NCBI GenBank assembly: GCA_964635975.1
Contig: CAZWPO010000003.1
Location: 62,001-126,000, forward strand
Direction of reading: 5' to 3'
Length of the DNA: 64,000 nucleotides
Source: UBA5314 sp964635975
GTDB taxonomy: Bacteria > Bacillota > Syntrophomonadia > Syntrophomonadales > Syntrophomonadaceae
Shown here: positions 7,664 to 16,266 of the stretch, one piece after another
How positions within the stretch are numbered: position 1 is the first letter of the stretch
Layout: each line of letters begins with the position of its first letter
Program-made: the position numbers and the translations under genes
Notes under the pieces: generated by a model
Told to the model about the DNA's origin: nothing
What the model saw: the letters and a program-made list of their open reading frames with translations, nothing else
Databases searched by the model: none

Positions 7664-8905
7664 TTGGAAATGCGAATTAAAGGCAGACAGGTTCTTAAAG
7701 GGGAGGTAGAAGTTAGTTCCTCAAAGAACGCTATATTGCCGATCCTGGCGGCTGCCCTGCTAGCGCCAGGTGATATAAATATTCATAATGTTCCATCCAT
7801 CAAAGATGTAGCAGTTATTATAGAATTGATGAAGAGTCTGGGCATGCAGGTGGAAAGAAAAGGCGCCAGTATAGCTATAAAGGAATTAAGACGCAGTGGG
7901 CAGCCTCCATATGAACTGGTCCGTCAAATCAGGGCTTCATTTTTAGTTATGGGTCCTCTTCTGGCTACACGTGGGATGGTAAGGATAGCTCTCCCTGGAG
8001 GATGTGCGATCGGAACCCGACCAATAGACTTGCATTTAAAAGGGCTGGAAGCGCTAGGAGCCAGGATACATCTTTCCTGTGGCGATGTCGTGGCCAAGGC
8101 CAATAAGCTACTCGGAAATCATGTTTATTTGGATTTTCCAAGCGTTGGGGCGACCGAAAACATTCTTATGGCAGCAGCGCTGGCCGAAGGAGTCACTTAT
8201 ATAGAAAACGCAGCATTAGAACCAGAGGTTGTCGATCTGGCCGGGTTTATCAACAGCATGGGCGGTGATATTACTGGTGCAGGTACCAATGTCATTCGCA
8301 TTAGGGGTGTAAAAGAACTGGGCACAAGTCAATATACTCCAATACCTGATCGGATCGAAGCCGGGACTTACATGGTAGCCAGCGCCGCTACCGGGGGAGA
8401 TGTATTGATCAACAATGTTATACCCGAACACGTAAAAGCCATAACTGCAAAATTGATAGAAAGTGGGGCTACAGTAGAAGAGAAAGATAAACAAATTCGC
8501 GTTACTCGAAAAGGAGATATACTTCCGGTCTATGTAAAAACTTTGCCTTATCCTGGCTTCCCAACCGACATGCAAGCACAATTCATGGTTTATTTAAGTC
8601 TGGCTCGAGGCAGTAGTGTAATAAGTGAATCTGTTTTCGAGAACCGCTTCATGCATGTTCAGGAGTTGCTGAGAATGGGAGCATCTATAAAAATTGAGGG
8701 ACGGACAGCTGTGATCAGGGGAAATAAAGAATTAACAGGGGCTAATGTTCGAGCAACGGATCTTAGAGCTGGAGCAGCACTGATTATTGCTGGGCTAATG
8801 GCAAAAGGTCAGACCATAATCAGTGATAGTGAACATATTGACCGGGGCTATGAAAGTATTATGGAGAAAATGAATACTTTGGGGGCGGAGATAATCAGAA
8901 TATAA
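7664..8905 (+). CDS. murA: UDP-N-acetylglucosamine 1-carboxyvinyltransferase
   Basis: First committed step of peptidoglycan synthesis: transfers enolpyruvate from PEP to UDP-GlcNAc in the cytoplasm. With the TTG start at 7664 it has 413 residues, normal for MurA. Lys21-Asn22 in SSSKNAILP bind substrate, and Cys114 in PGGCAIGTRP is the catalytic, fosfomycin-sensitive cysteine. The TTG is preferred because AAGGGGGTG lies 6 bases upstream; an ATG at 7622 in the same frame overlaps the previous gene and lacks a ribosome-binding site. Its neighbour spoIID suggests it is the murAA-type copy. Confidence 0.93.
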   Translation: MEMRIKGRQVLKGEVEVSSSKNAILPILAAALLAPGDINIHNVPSIKDVAVIIELMKSLGMQVERKGASIAIKELRRSGQPPYELVRQIRASFLVMGPLLATRGMVRIALPGGCAIGTRPIDLHLKGLEALGARIHLSCGDVVAKANKLLGNHVYLDFPSVGATENILMAAALAEGVTYIENAALEPEVVDLAGFINSMGGDITGAGTNVIRIRGVKELGTSQYTPIPDRIEAGTYMVASAATGGDVLINNVIPEHVKAITAKLIESGATVEEKDKQIRVTRKGDILPVYVKTLPYPGFPTDMQAQFMVYLSLARGSSVISESVFENRFMHVQELLRMGASIKIEGRTAVIRGNKELTGANVRATDLRAGAALIIAGLMAKGQTIISDSEHIDRGYESIMEKMNTLGAEIIRI

Positions 8906-9033
8906 CAAGGCATTAAAAGTTACTAAACGCTCAGATCTTAATAATAAAAAGCAGAATCTGTATCCACAAACTGCTTCACATTTTTTAAAGCCAATCAGGA
9001 ATGAAATAGCCGAATCTATTCATATGTATTGAT

Positions 9034-9963
9034 ATGAGAAACCTTACGCGAAGAATAAAGGAAAAAAAGACTTATCTGGGCCTGATAGGCCTTTTTCTCT
9101 TACTAAGCTATATCTTGACCAGGCCTGAAGAAAGTATCGTACAGGTAAAAATAAAACTCTATCTGCATAATGAAAATCGCATTGTAGAATTGGACCTGGA
9201 AGATTATATAACAGGTACTCTGGCGGCTGAAATGCCAGCTTATTTTGAGTTAGAAGCCTTAAAAGCACAAGCAGTGGCAATTAGAACCTATACGGTTCGA
9301 AAACTGCTATCAGAAACAAAATATCCGCTGAATGCAGATATGAGCGATGATATCAATAGTTGCCAGGCTTTTATAAGTCGCGAGAATTTCAAGCAGCGAA
9401 ATCCAAAACAAGGTGAAGAACTATGGAGCAAACTCTCCCAGGCTGTAGGAGATACCAGGGGGGAGCTATTGGTCTATGAGGAGGAGCCGATCGATGCACT
9501 ATATTTTTCCACCTGCGGAGGTAGAACTGCCAGCGCGAGTGAGTCCTTGGGGAGAGACATACCTTATCTTAGGTCGGTTAATTGCGAATATTGTAAGGAA
9601 TCAAAACATTTTGAAGAGGTTCTGGTATTTAGTCATAAAGACTTGAGCCAGGCTCTAGGATTAAATCTTAAAAAAAACCAGGTGCAAATAACCGCTACGA
9701 ATCCAAGCGGTAGAGTCAAGGAGATCAAAGTCAACCAGCAAGTAATGTCGGGGGAATGTTTCCGGAAGGCTTTAAACCTACCTTCAAGCTGGATTAAAGT
9801 AAAAAACAATGCGAATGAGATAATAATCAACAGCCGTGGCTATGGACATGGAATTGGACTGTGCCAGTATGGAGCAAATGGCATGGCGCAAGAAGGTAAA
9901 AGTTATCGTCAAATATTGCATAAATACTACCAGGGAGTGGATTTTATCAAATTAGACTACTAA
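9034..9963 (+). CDS. spoIID: Stage II sporulation protein D, lytic transglycosylase
   Basis: Septal peptidoglycan-degrading enzyme of the engulfment machinery in the mother cell. It has 309 residues with an N-terminal membrane anchor (about 14-28). The SpoIID core LEDYITGTLAAEMPA contains the catalytic Glu66. STCGGRTA (near residue 168) and GYGHGIGLCQYGANGMA near the C-terminus are further family signatures. The ATG at 9034 has no strong Shine-Dalgarno sequence, but the next in-frame Met lies inside the catalytic core. The murA-spoIID-spoIIID order is conserved in Bacillus. Confidence 0.95.
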   Translation: MRNLTRRIKEKKTYLGLIGLFLLLSYILTRPEESIVQVKIKLYLHNENRIVELDLEDYITGTLAAEMPAYFELEALKAQAVAIRTYTVRKLLSETKYPLNADMSDDINSCQAFISRENFKQRNPKQGEELWSKLSQAVGDTRGELLVYEEEPIDALYFSTCGGRTASASESLGRDIPYLRSVNCEYCKESKHFEEVLVFSHKDLSQALGLNLKKNQVQITATNPSGRVKEIKVNQQVMSGECFRKALNLPSSWIKVKNNANEIIINSRGYGHGIGLCQYGANGMAQEGKSYRQILHKYYQGVDFIKLDY

Positions 9964-10008
9964 AAAAGCCAATGCGGCTGGGGTTCTAGGAAAAGCCGGT
10001 TCTGACTT

Positions 10009-10038
10009 TTGTTCCTCTGAATATATTTTTGGTATAAG
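10009..10038 (+). promoter_or_regulatory. Candidate promoter before spoIIID
   Basis: TTGTTC, an 18-bp spacer and TATAAG, the -10 preceded by TGG (extended -10), 21 bp before the spoIIID start. A sigma-E promoter would be expected for this gene, so the assignment is uncertain. Confidence 0.3.
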
Positions 10039-10058
10039 GCCGTTGGAGGAGGAAGGTC

Positions 10059-10322
10059 ATGCAGAACTATATTAGAAAACGGGCAGTAAAGGTGGCCCAG
10101 CACATATTGCAAACCTCTAACACTGTCCGCCAGACAGCTGAAATATTTGGGATCAGCAAGAGCACAGTCCATAAAGACGTGGCGGAAAGATTACCCAGGA
10201 TAAATCGTGACATGGCGGAACAGGTTAAATCTGTTCTGGAAAAGAATAAGGCGGAAAGACATATCCGTGGAGGCGAGGCCACCAGGCAGAAATATGCTTC
10301 ACATCAAACCAAAATAGTATAA
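10059..10322 (+). CDS. spoIIID: Sporulation transcriptional regulator SpoIIID
   Basis: Small DNA-binding regulator of mother-cell genes during sporulation, 87 residues. The helix-turn-helix is TVRQTAEIFGISKSTVHKDV (about 23-42), followed by the basic C-terminal stretch that SpoIIID uses for minor-groove contacts. GGAGGAGGAAGG lies just before the ATG. It sits between spoIID and the MreB homologue as in Bacillus. Confidence 0.95.
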   Translation: MQNYIRKRAVKVAQHILQTSNTVRQTAEIFGISKSTVHKDVAERLPRINRDMAEQVKSVLEKNKAERHIRGGEATRQKYASHQTKIV

Positions 10323-10412
10323 GATAAACTCCCGAATCTCATAGAAAATTATAGAAAGAAACTGTAAAATAGGTTTATATTGTAGAAAAACCTTAGGGAG
10401 GGCCGTCTCTTG

Positions 10413-11450
10413 ATGTGGGGAACGGAAGACATTGGCATAGATTTGGGAACCGCCACCGTATTAGTTTTCAGAAAAGGCAGAGGCATAGTACTCCATGAAC
10501 CCTCGGTGGTGGCTATGGACAAAAATACTGACAAAGTGATAGCGGTTGGAGAAGAAGCCCGGCAGATGCTGGGAAGGACCCCAGGGCACATCGTAGCGGT
10601 CAGGCCTCTAAAAGAAGGTGTCATAGCCGATTACGACATGACGGAAAGAATGCTTACTTATTTCATAAAAAAGGTAATCGGCAGAAAATTCTTTTTTAAG
10701 CCCAGAGTGGTAGTGTGCATTCCGACAGGAGCAACTGATGTTGAAGAACGTGCGGTCCGGCAGGCTACATTGGCCTCAGGTGCCAGACAGGCTTTTATCA
10801 TAGAAGAACCTTTAGCTGCAGCATTGGGAGCAGGGATAAACATTTCTGAAGCAACTGGAAATATGGTAGTTGATATCGGGGGAGGAACCTCAGACATCGC
10901 CGTACTATCACTCGGAGGCATCGTATGTAACAGTTCGCTTCGGGTGGGTGGGGACAAGTTCGATGAAGCGATCATCCGTTATGTTCGCAGAGAATATAAC
11001 TTGATGATTGGAGACCGCACTGCTGAATCCCTGAAAATGAATATCGGAACCGCCTATGTAACCGAAAAAATCAGAAATCGGTCCATGGAGATAAAAGGCA
11101 GGGATCTGGTTACGGGACTGCCTAAAACAGTTAAGATAAGCTCGGAAGAGAGCTGGGAAGCGCTTCAGGAACCGGTAGATGCCGTAATTGAAGGTGTAAA
11201 AAAAGTCCTTGAAATTACACCGCCGGAATTAGCAGCAGATATAGTAAATAACGGTATAGTCATGACCGGCGGGGGATCGTTGTTAGAAGGATTGGACATC
11301 CTTCTCTCCAAGCAAACCAATCTTCCTGTTCATCTCGCGGATGATGCAGTTAGCTGTGTAGCTAAAGGTACGGGCAAGACGCTTAATGAATTAAAAGTAA
11401 TCAGCAGGTCAAGAAATAGAGTCAAAGGGGGACCTCGGAGAGTCCTCTAA
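10413..11450 (+). CDS. MreB/Mbl-type actin homologue
   Basis: Bacterial actin that guides cell-wall elongation under the membrane; 345 residues from the ATG. Phosphate-1 loop IGIDLGTATVLVF, the segment PLKEGVIADYDMTE, and phosphate-2 loop DIGGGTSDIAVLSLGG are intact. An in-frame TTG at 10410 is slightly better spaced from the AGGGAGG site and may be the true start. The position after spoIIID and before a flagellar rod gene matches Bacillus mbl, so Mbl is the likelier orthologue than MreB. Confidence 0.93.
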   Translation: MWGTEDIGIDLGTATVLVFRKGRGIVLHEPSVVAMDKNTDKVIAVGEEARQMLGRTPGHIVAVRPLKEGVIADYDMTERMLTYFIKKVIGRKFFFKPRVVVCIPTGATDVEERAVRQATLASGARQAFIIEEPLAAALGAGINISEATGNMVVDIGGGTSDIAVLSLGGIVCNSSLRVGGDKFDEAIIRYVRREYNLMIGDRTAESLKMNIGTAYVTEKIRNRSMEIKGRDLVTGLPKTVKISSEESWEALQEPVDAVIEGVKKVLEITPPELAADIVNNGIVMTGGGSLLEGLDILLSKQTNLPVHLADDAVSCVAKGTGKTLNELKVISRSRNRVKGGPRRVL

Positions 11451-11478
11451 GCTCAAAAAAGCATAACACAATTACGGC

Positions 11479-11508
11479 GCTCTCTCTGTCTGGAGAGAGC
11501 TTCTATTT
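11479..11508 (+). terminator. Probable terminator after the MreB homologue
   Basis: Perfect 8-bp stem GCTCTCTC/GAGAGAGC (11479-11486, 11493-11500) followed by TTCTATTT. Confidence 0.55.
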
Positions 11509-11639
11509 GAACGTGGCCTGCCAATAACAACATGAGGCCATCTAACGCGATTAATTGCCCATTTTTTGGTTAATTGTGGTTCAATAAGTAAAAAAGCATG
11601 GTGTGGAGATTCACTGGCTCTGGTTGGGGATTATCAGAC

Positions 11640-11667
11640 TAAAGTTTTGCCAGCGCTTTTTCGATAA
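11640..11667 (+). promoter_or_regulatory. Sigma-28 (SigD/FliA)-like promoter
   Basis: TAAA at 11640-11643, a 16-bp spacer and TTCGATAA at 11660-11667 resemble the motility sigma-factor consensus TAAA-N15-GCCGATAA. It lies 31 bp upstream of a flagellar structural gene, which makes the match meaningful. Confidence 0.5.
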
Positions 11668-11698
11668 CTAACCTGATAGAGGATTGGAGGCGTGAGTC

Positions 11699-12457
11699 TT
11701 GATAAAAGGTATTTACACAGCGGCATCAGGAATGATGCTGGGAATGTCCAGGCAGGATACTCTGGCTAATAACCTGGCTAATGTTAATACCGGAGGCTAT
11801 AAAAAAGATATTCTGGTGGCTTCCTCTTTCCCTGGTATGTTGATAAGCCGGATAGAAAACCAGAATGGAGAAGGGACCGCAACCAGGATTCCGATTGGAA
11901 CACTCAACAGCGGAGCCTGCATCGGTCAAATCTTTACAGACCTCTCCCAGGGAAACCTTAAACGGACGGAAAACTCTCTGGACCTGGCCCTGGGCTCAGC
12001 AGCCTATTTTGCCCTTGAGACTCCGGATGGGGAAAGGTACACTCGTAATGGAGAATTTAAACTCGGCGGGGATGGATTGTTGACCGACAATGCTGGCAAT
12101 CCGCTGTTGGATATCAATGATGAATATATATATATCGAAGATCAGTTCGAAGCTGACAAAATGGGAAATATCACCGTAAATGGCGAATACTTTACTACTT
12201 TAAAGATAGTCAGCTTTGAGGAACCAGAATCGCTGAGAAAAACCGGCAATAATCTGTTGGAGTCAACCGCCGACTATTACCTGGAGGAGAATCCCGATCT
12301 CAAGCAAGGGTATGTCGAGACATCAAATGTCAGTGCGGTCAGGGAAATGGTTGAGCTCATTAAAGCAACTCGTTCTTATGAATCCCTGCAGAAGGTAATT
12401 CAAGCTGAGGATGAAACCCTTCAAACAGCTATTGAAAAGGTTGGTAGTGTCAATTAA
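11699..12457 (+). CDS. Flagellar hook-basal body protein (FlgF/FlgG family, FlhO-like)
   Basis: Distal rod or hook-basal-body component of the flagellum, exported by the type III apparatus. It has 252 residues. The N-terminal motif ASGMMLGMSRQDTLANNLAN is the flagellar rod signature. The family C-terminus VSAVREMVELIKATRSYESLQKV is intact. The start is TTG with GGAGG eight bases upstream. It stands alone here, whereas Bacillus has flhO-flhP after mbl. FlgF versus FlgG cannot be decided from the sequence alone. Confidence 0.9.
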   Translation: MIKGIYTAASGMMLGMSRQDTLANNLANVNTGGYKKDILVASSFPGMLISRIENQNGEGTATRIPIGTLNSGACIGQIFTDLSQGNLKRTENSLDLALGSAAYFALETPDGERYTRNGEFKLGGDGLLTDNAGNPLLDINDEYIYIEDQFEADKMGNITVNGEYFTTLKIVSFEEPESLRKTGNNLLESTADYYLEENPDLKQGYVETSNVSAVREMVELIKATRSYESLQKVIQAEDETLQTAIEKVGSVN

Positions 12458-12470
12458 TGAAACAAAGTAG

Positions 12471-12497
12471 ATCCCGCCATGTAGCGGGATTTTTTTA
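12471..12497 (+). terminator. Rho-independent terminator
   Basis: ATCCCGC (12471-12477) pairs with GCGGGAT (12484-12490) and is followed by a run of T. It ends the flagellar gene. Confidence 0.9.
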
Positions 12498-12582
12498 TTT
12501 TAAAGTCATATCAGGCAGGAAAAGATGAGATAAAGAGCCAATAAGAGTTTAAGTTGAATGCAATAATGGAGATAGAACGTTT

Positions 12583-13329
12583 ATGAGTTTTGCAGCTGGT
12601 AAAGCTGAAATATTGGGCTGTAAAATAGATATTGTTGATAATGTTCAAGCCCTGCAGATAATTGAAGAAATTATTGACGCTAAAACACCCGCCCAGGTTA
12701 TAACTCTTAATGCCGAAATAGCTTATCAGACACGGCATGACAAGGATTTGAAGGAAATAATAAATTCAGCACGTCTGGTTACTCCGGATGGAATAGGTAT
12801 TGTATGGGGCGGGCGTCAACTGGGTTATGATTTCCCGGAAAGAGTTACCGGAATAGATTTGCTATCAGGCATATGCACTATGGCGCTCCGGAAGCAGTGG
12901 CCGATATTTTTACTGGGAGCCGCACCTGGAGTTGCCGAAGGTGCAGCATATGAACTCATCCGGCGTTTCCCAGGACTAGATGTTTGTGGTACTCAACACG
13001 GCTATTTCAAGCCTGAAGAAGAAGCACAAGTTGTAGGAAAAATCAAGCAAGCCCGGCCTGATATCTTGTTTGTTGCCCTGGGGGCACCCCGGCAGGAATA
13101 TTGGATAAACCGTTATAAAGAAGAGATGAATGTACCGCTTTGTATGGGGGTTGGTGGCAGCTTTGATGTTATAGCCGGGATTAAAAAGCGGGCACCGGCC
13201 ATCTTCATTAAACTAAACCTGGAGTGGTTTTACCGGCTGGTCGGTGAGCCATCGCGCTGGAAAAGGCAGTTGGCTTTGCCTCGCTATGTATTAGCCATAT
13301 TGAAAGCTAGCGTCAGCAGGCGCCATTAA
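12583..13329 (+). CDS. WecG/TagA/CpsF-family glycosyltransferase
   Basis: Probably transfers N-acetylmannosamine (or a related amino sugar) to a lipid-linked disaccharide precursor at the inner membrane face, as TagA does in teichoic-acid linkage-unit synthesis. Product 248 residues. Family motifs: VITLNAEIAYQTRHD at about 39-53, the catalytic-type VTPDGIGIVWG near 66-76, LGAAPGVAEGA, FVALGAPRQEYWI, and the amphipathic C-terminal membrane-association segment RAPAIFIKLNLEWFYRLV. No other teichoic-acid genes are nearby, so the acceptor is unknown. Confidence 0.88.
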   Translation: MSFAAGKAEILGCKIDIVDNVQALQIIEEIIDAKTPAQVITLNAEIAYQTRHDKDLKEIINSARLVTPDGIGIVWGGRQLGYDFPERVTGIDLLSGICTMALRKQWPIFLLGAAPGVAEGAAYELIRRFPGLDVCGTQHGYFKPEEEAQVVGKIKQARPDILFVALGAPRQEYWINRYKEEMNVPLCMGVGGSFDVIAGIKKRAPAIFIKLNLEWFYRLVGEPSRWKRQLALPRYVLAILKASVSRRH

Positions 13330-13371
13330 TAAAATCAGCATCGAATCTAGGGGAGACAAGGAGAGGTTCAA

Positions 13372-15504
13372 GTGGAAGAAGAAAGAATCTTTGCTCTGGA
13401 TATCGGCACCAGGAAGATATTGGGTTTGGTCATGCAAAAGTTTTCATCCAGCTACCGGGTTCTGGCAAGTGAGATGATAGAGCATCGCACTCGGGCCATG
13501 TATGATGGACAGATCCATGATGTCGAGGCGGTTGCGGAAACCATTAGGCAGGTTAAAGAATCCCTGGAGGATAAACTGCAAATAAGACTTGAAGCAGCTG
13601 CTGTGGCAGCTGCAGGCAGAGCATTAAAAACAGCCCGGGGTAAGGTCCACAAGCATCGCAACAATATGAACGAAGTGAGCCGTCTTGAGGTTAGGGCCTT
13701 GGAAATAGAAGCGGTGCAGCAGGCCCAGTACGAATTGGCCCAGATCGAAGTGGGAACCTCAGAAAACAACAATTACATATGTGCTGGATATAGCGTCGTA
13801 GCTCAGAAACTCGAAGGACAGGAATTGGCCAGCCTAGTGGGGCAGGTGGGCAGTGAAATGGAAGTAGAGGTTATAGCTACTTTTTTACCCAGGGTGGTCA
13901 TAGACAGCCTTTTATCAGCATTAAGGAAAATTGACCTGGGGATATTCAGCCTAACCCTGGAGCCAATAGCCGCTTTATCAGTTGCCATACCGCCGGAGAT
14001 GAGGCTTTTAAATCTGGTGCTGGTGGATATAGGCGCAGGAACTTCCGATATAGCAATTGTTAGGGACAACACCATATATGCCTATGCAATGGTTCCTTTT
14101 GGAGGGGATGAGCTGACCGAGCATATTGCCACCAGGTACTTGTTGGATTTTAACACTGCCGAACAGGTGAAGAGAATGCTCTCAGACCATGATGAAGTAA
14201 AGCTAGTTGATATTTTAGGAAATACATCGCTTATACCTTCAAGCGAGGTTTTAGAATCTTTGAAGACCATTGTAGAAGAATTAGCGGAGAGTATTGCCGA
14301 ACAGGTGGTAAAATTAAATCAAAAAAGTCCTGATGCTGTAATATGTATTGGGGGAGGGAGCTTGACCCCGTATCTCACTGATTCTATCGCTGAAAAGCTT
14401 GATTTGCCACATAACCGGGCTGGCATTCGGACTCCGGATCGCTTTTATCATATTGAGGTTCCAAGTGATTACTTGAAAGGGCCTCAGGGAGTTACGCCTC
14501 TAGGTATTGCCTATAATTCGTTCACATCGTCTCCCGTACCATTTATTAAGGTATGGGTAAATGAGCGGGAAGTAGTCTTGTGGAATATCGGAGATTTAAA
14601 TGTGGGCACTGCCCTGCTCAGTTCAGGAGTAGCCCTTAATAATATATTCGGAAAGCCAGGCTTCGGTAAAACCATCACCGTAAACGGCCAGCTGCGTCAA
14701 TTTAAAGGTGAGATAGGCGGGGCGCCTCATATTACTATGGGTGGAAAAGAAGCTACTCTGGAGACATTGATCCAGGATGGAGATAAAATAGAATTTAGAC
14801 GCGGCAAAGACGGGAAAAACGCTTCAGTTAAACTCAAGGATATTCTTACATACGCCTCCGGGACAGTGAGGGTAAATGGCGAAAAAGTCGAGATCAGCGC
14901 TGATGTTCTGGTGAACGGCAAACCTTTTCATCCTGATGAGGAAATACCGGATCGGGCACGGGTCGATTTCCAGCGCTTCAACAGTATTGCCAGCATCCTC
15001 ATTAGAGCCGGGGTTCCGGTGCATCTGGTTAGTGAAAAAAATTATCGATATCAATTAAATGGCGAAGAAAAACTACTACACTGGATGCCGGTGAAAGTCA
15101 AAGTCAATGGCGAGGAAGGCACGCTTGACCAGCTGGTAGAAGACAATGCCGAGGTGGATTATTCCATTCAAATGTTAAGACCGCGACTCAGGGACGTAGT
15201 GGGAGACAGTGAAGCATGGGATCTGTATGTTATAGTCAATGGGCAAAGAATATGCCTAAAAGGTAAAGGCGCGACCATTTTCTTGAACGAAAAAGTAGTT
15301 GATCTTGATAATGAACTTGAGGACCAGGCAAAGATCACTATTAATAAAAGCCAGAATTTTGCGATATTAAGCGATATATTTCAGGTTGTAGAAGTCAAGA
15401 AGAACAATCGGGGCCGGCTGGTTATGAAAGTTGACGGCCAGTTGGCCGGGTATACGACGCCGATATTTGACAATAGTCAAATAGATTTCTACTGGCAAGA
15501 ATAA
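13372..15504 (+). CDS. FtsA/actin-like ATPase with repetitive C-terminal half
   Basis: Product of 710 residues, much longer than FtsA (about 420). Residues 1-360 form an actin-like ATPase: phosphate-1 loop ALDIGTRKILGLVM at about 8-21, phosphate-2 loop LVDIGAGTSDIAIV near 222-235, and adenosine motif ICIGGGSLTP near 326. From about 388 to the end the protein contains several related units: a strand with VNG or LNG, a turn, then an acidic clamp such as QDGDKIEFRRG, VEDNAEVDYSI or LEDQAKITINK. The units resemble small beta-grasp domains. No membrane segment is seen. Start GTG behind AAGGAGAGG. A role in division, envelope or sporulation is inference only. Confidence 0.8.
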   Translation: MEEERIFALDIGTRKILGLVMQKFSSSYRVLASEMIEHRTRAMYDGQIHDVEAVAETIRQVKESLEDKLQIRLEAAAVAAAGRALKTARGKVHKHRNNMNEVSRLEVRALEIEAVQQAQYELAQIEVGTSENNNYICAGYSVVAQKLEGQELASLVGQVGSEMEVEVIATFLPRVVIDSLLSALRKIDLGIFSLTLEPIAALSVAIPPEMRLLNLVLVDIGAGTSDIAIVRDNTIYAYAMVPFGGDELTEHIATRYLLDFNTAEQVKRMLSDHDEVKLVDILGNTSLIPSSEVLESLKTIVEELAESIAEQVVKLNQKSPDAVICIGGGSLTPYLTDSIAEKLDLPHNRAGIRTPDRFYHIEVPSDYLKGPQGVTPLGIAYNSFTSSPVPFIKVWVNEREVVLWNIGDLNVGTALLSSGVALNNIFGKPGFGKTITVNGQLRQFKGEIGGAPHITMGGKEATLETLIQDGDKIEFRRGKDGKNASVKLKDILTYASGTVRVNGEKVEISADVLVNGKPFHPDEEIPDRARVDFQRFNSIASILIRAGVPVHLVSEKNYRYQLNGEEKLLHWMPVKVKVNGEEGTLDQLVEDNAEVDYSIQMLRPRLRDVVGDSEAWDLYVIVNGQRICLKGKGATIFLNEKVVDLDNELEDQAKITINKSQNFAILSDIFQVVEVKKNNRGRLVMKVDGQLAGYTTPIFDNSQIDFYWQE

Positions 15505-15517
15505 CTCCAGACCGCCG

Positions 15518-15593
15518 GCAAACAAGGGGACGGTTCTGTTGTTTGATTACGATCGAGTTTCAGATCAAACAACAGAACCGTCCCCTTGTTTGC
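15518..15593 (+). repeat. Perfect 30-bp inverted repeat, REP/MITE-like palindrome
   Basis: Arms 15518-15547 and 15564-15593 are exact reverse complements with a 16-base loop. The arm contains GGGGACGGTTCTGTTGTTTG. It begins 14 bp after a stop codon and lacks a 3' T-run, so it is not a simple terminator. The GGGGACGGTTCT motif resembles palindromes associated with IS200-like/RAYT transposases; no transposase is present here. Confidence 0.85.
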
Positions 15594-15751
15594 TTGTTTA
15601 TGCTCGCTTCTTTACGTCCCGGTCGCGGTTTTAAAAGCGTCCGATTCACAATGAATCCCCCTTATTATTTAAAAACATAATAATGGTGAGAATAGTATTG
15701 ATCAGGAATTAAAATAATTCAATTTTAAGACTAAAATTACTGGAACTGAGA
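15594..15751. other. AT-rich spacer with nothing recognised
   Basis: Together with the palindrome and the ctsR promoter this fills the 300-bp gap between the FtsA-like gene and ctsR. No further coding or structural signal was seen. Confidence 0.5.
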
Positions 15752-15780
15752 TTGACCTTTTGGTAGAATAATAAGACAAT
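15752..15780 (+). promoter_or_regulatory. Promoter of the ctsR-clpC operon
   Basis: TTGACC, a 17-bp spacer, and GACAAT at 15775-15780; transcription would begin next to the CtsR operator. Confidence 0.55.
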
Positions 15781-15787
15781 AAATTAA

Positions 15788-15804
15788 GGTCAAATAAAGT
15801 CAAA
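15788..15804 (+). promoter_or_regulatory. CtsR operator
   Basis: GGTCAAATAAAGTCAAA is a tandem heptad matching the CtsR consensus (A/G)GTCAAA-nan-(A/G)GTCAAA, placed just after the promoter and 11 bp before ctsR. It implies autorepression of the operon, relieved on heat or protein stress. Confidence 0.9.
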
Positions 15805-15815
15805 GAGTGGTAGAT

Positions 15816-16253
15816 ATGAAAAAAAGCCTGGCAGATAAGATTGAACAGTATATTAAGGCCTTGATTGACAGCAGCGGAGAGGGGCAGATAGAGATACAGC
15901 GTTCCGAGCTGGCTGAGACTTTTTCCTGTGTACCGTCTCAGGTAACATATGTGATCGGTACTCGATTCACCTTGGAAGACGGGTACATTTCAGAAAGCAG
16001 AAGAGGCGGCAAGGGTTATGTCCGAATTACAAAATCCAGAATGATACTGGATCGGGGTTTCCCAACTGAGCGCCAGCATCTATTAGAGTTTATGGGTTAC
16101 ATGTTAGATACAGGGTTAATCGATGAAAAAGAATATCGTTTTGCTCTGTTTCTGATTGATTGTGCCTGCGATTCCATGATGCCTGAGCAGCAGTCTGAGC
16201 TGCGGAGCGTGATGATGGCCGCGCTCAAAAAATATATATCCTCAAATGATTAA
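15816..16253 (+). CDS. ctsR: Class III stress gene repressor CtsR
   Basis: Dimeric winged-helix repressor of clp genes, 145 residues. The DNA-binding part includes FSCVPSQVTYVIGTRFT and the wing SRRGGKGYVRI, the glycine-rich heat-sensing loop. The ATG at 15816 aligns with known CtsR N-termini; an in-frame GTG at 15807 would add three residues and lies closer to the operator. It is the first gene of the ctsR-mcsA-mcsB-clpC operon. Confidence 0.95.
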   Translation: MKKSLADKIEQYIKALIDSSGEGQIEIQRSELAETFSCVPSQVTYVIGTRFTLEDGYISESRRGGKGYVRITKSRMILDRGFPTERQHLLEFMGYMLDTGLIDEKEYRFALFLIDCACDSMMPEQQSELRSVMMAALKKYISSND

Positions 16254-16266
16254 GGAGGTGTGCGGT

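Noticed and set aside
8949..8986. AAGCAG/CTGCTT hairpin followed by a T-run after murA.
   Set aside because: Six-base stem with a 16-base loop and three bases before the T-run; too weak to call a terminator.
9000..9036. Sigma-E-like -10 (CATATGTAT) before spoIID.
   Set aside because: Transcription would begin at the start codon itself, and no matching -35 was found, so the motif is not usable with the annotated start.
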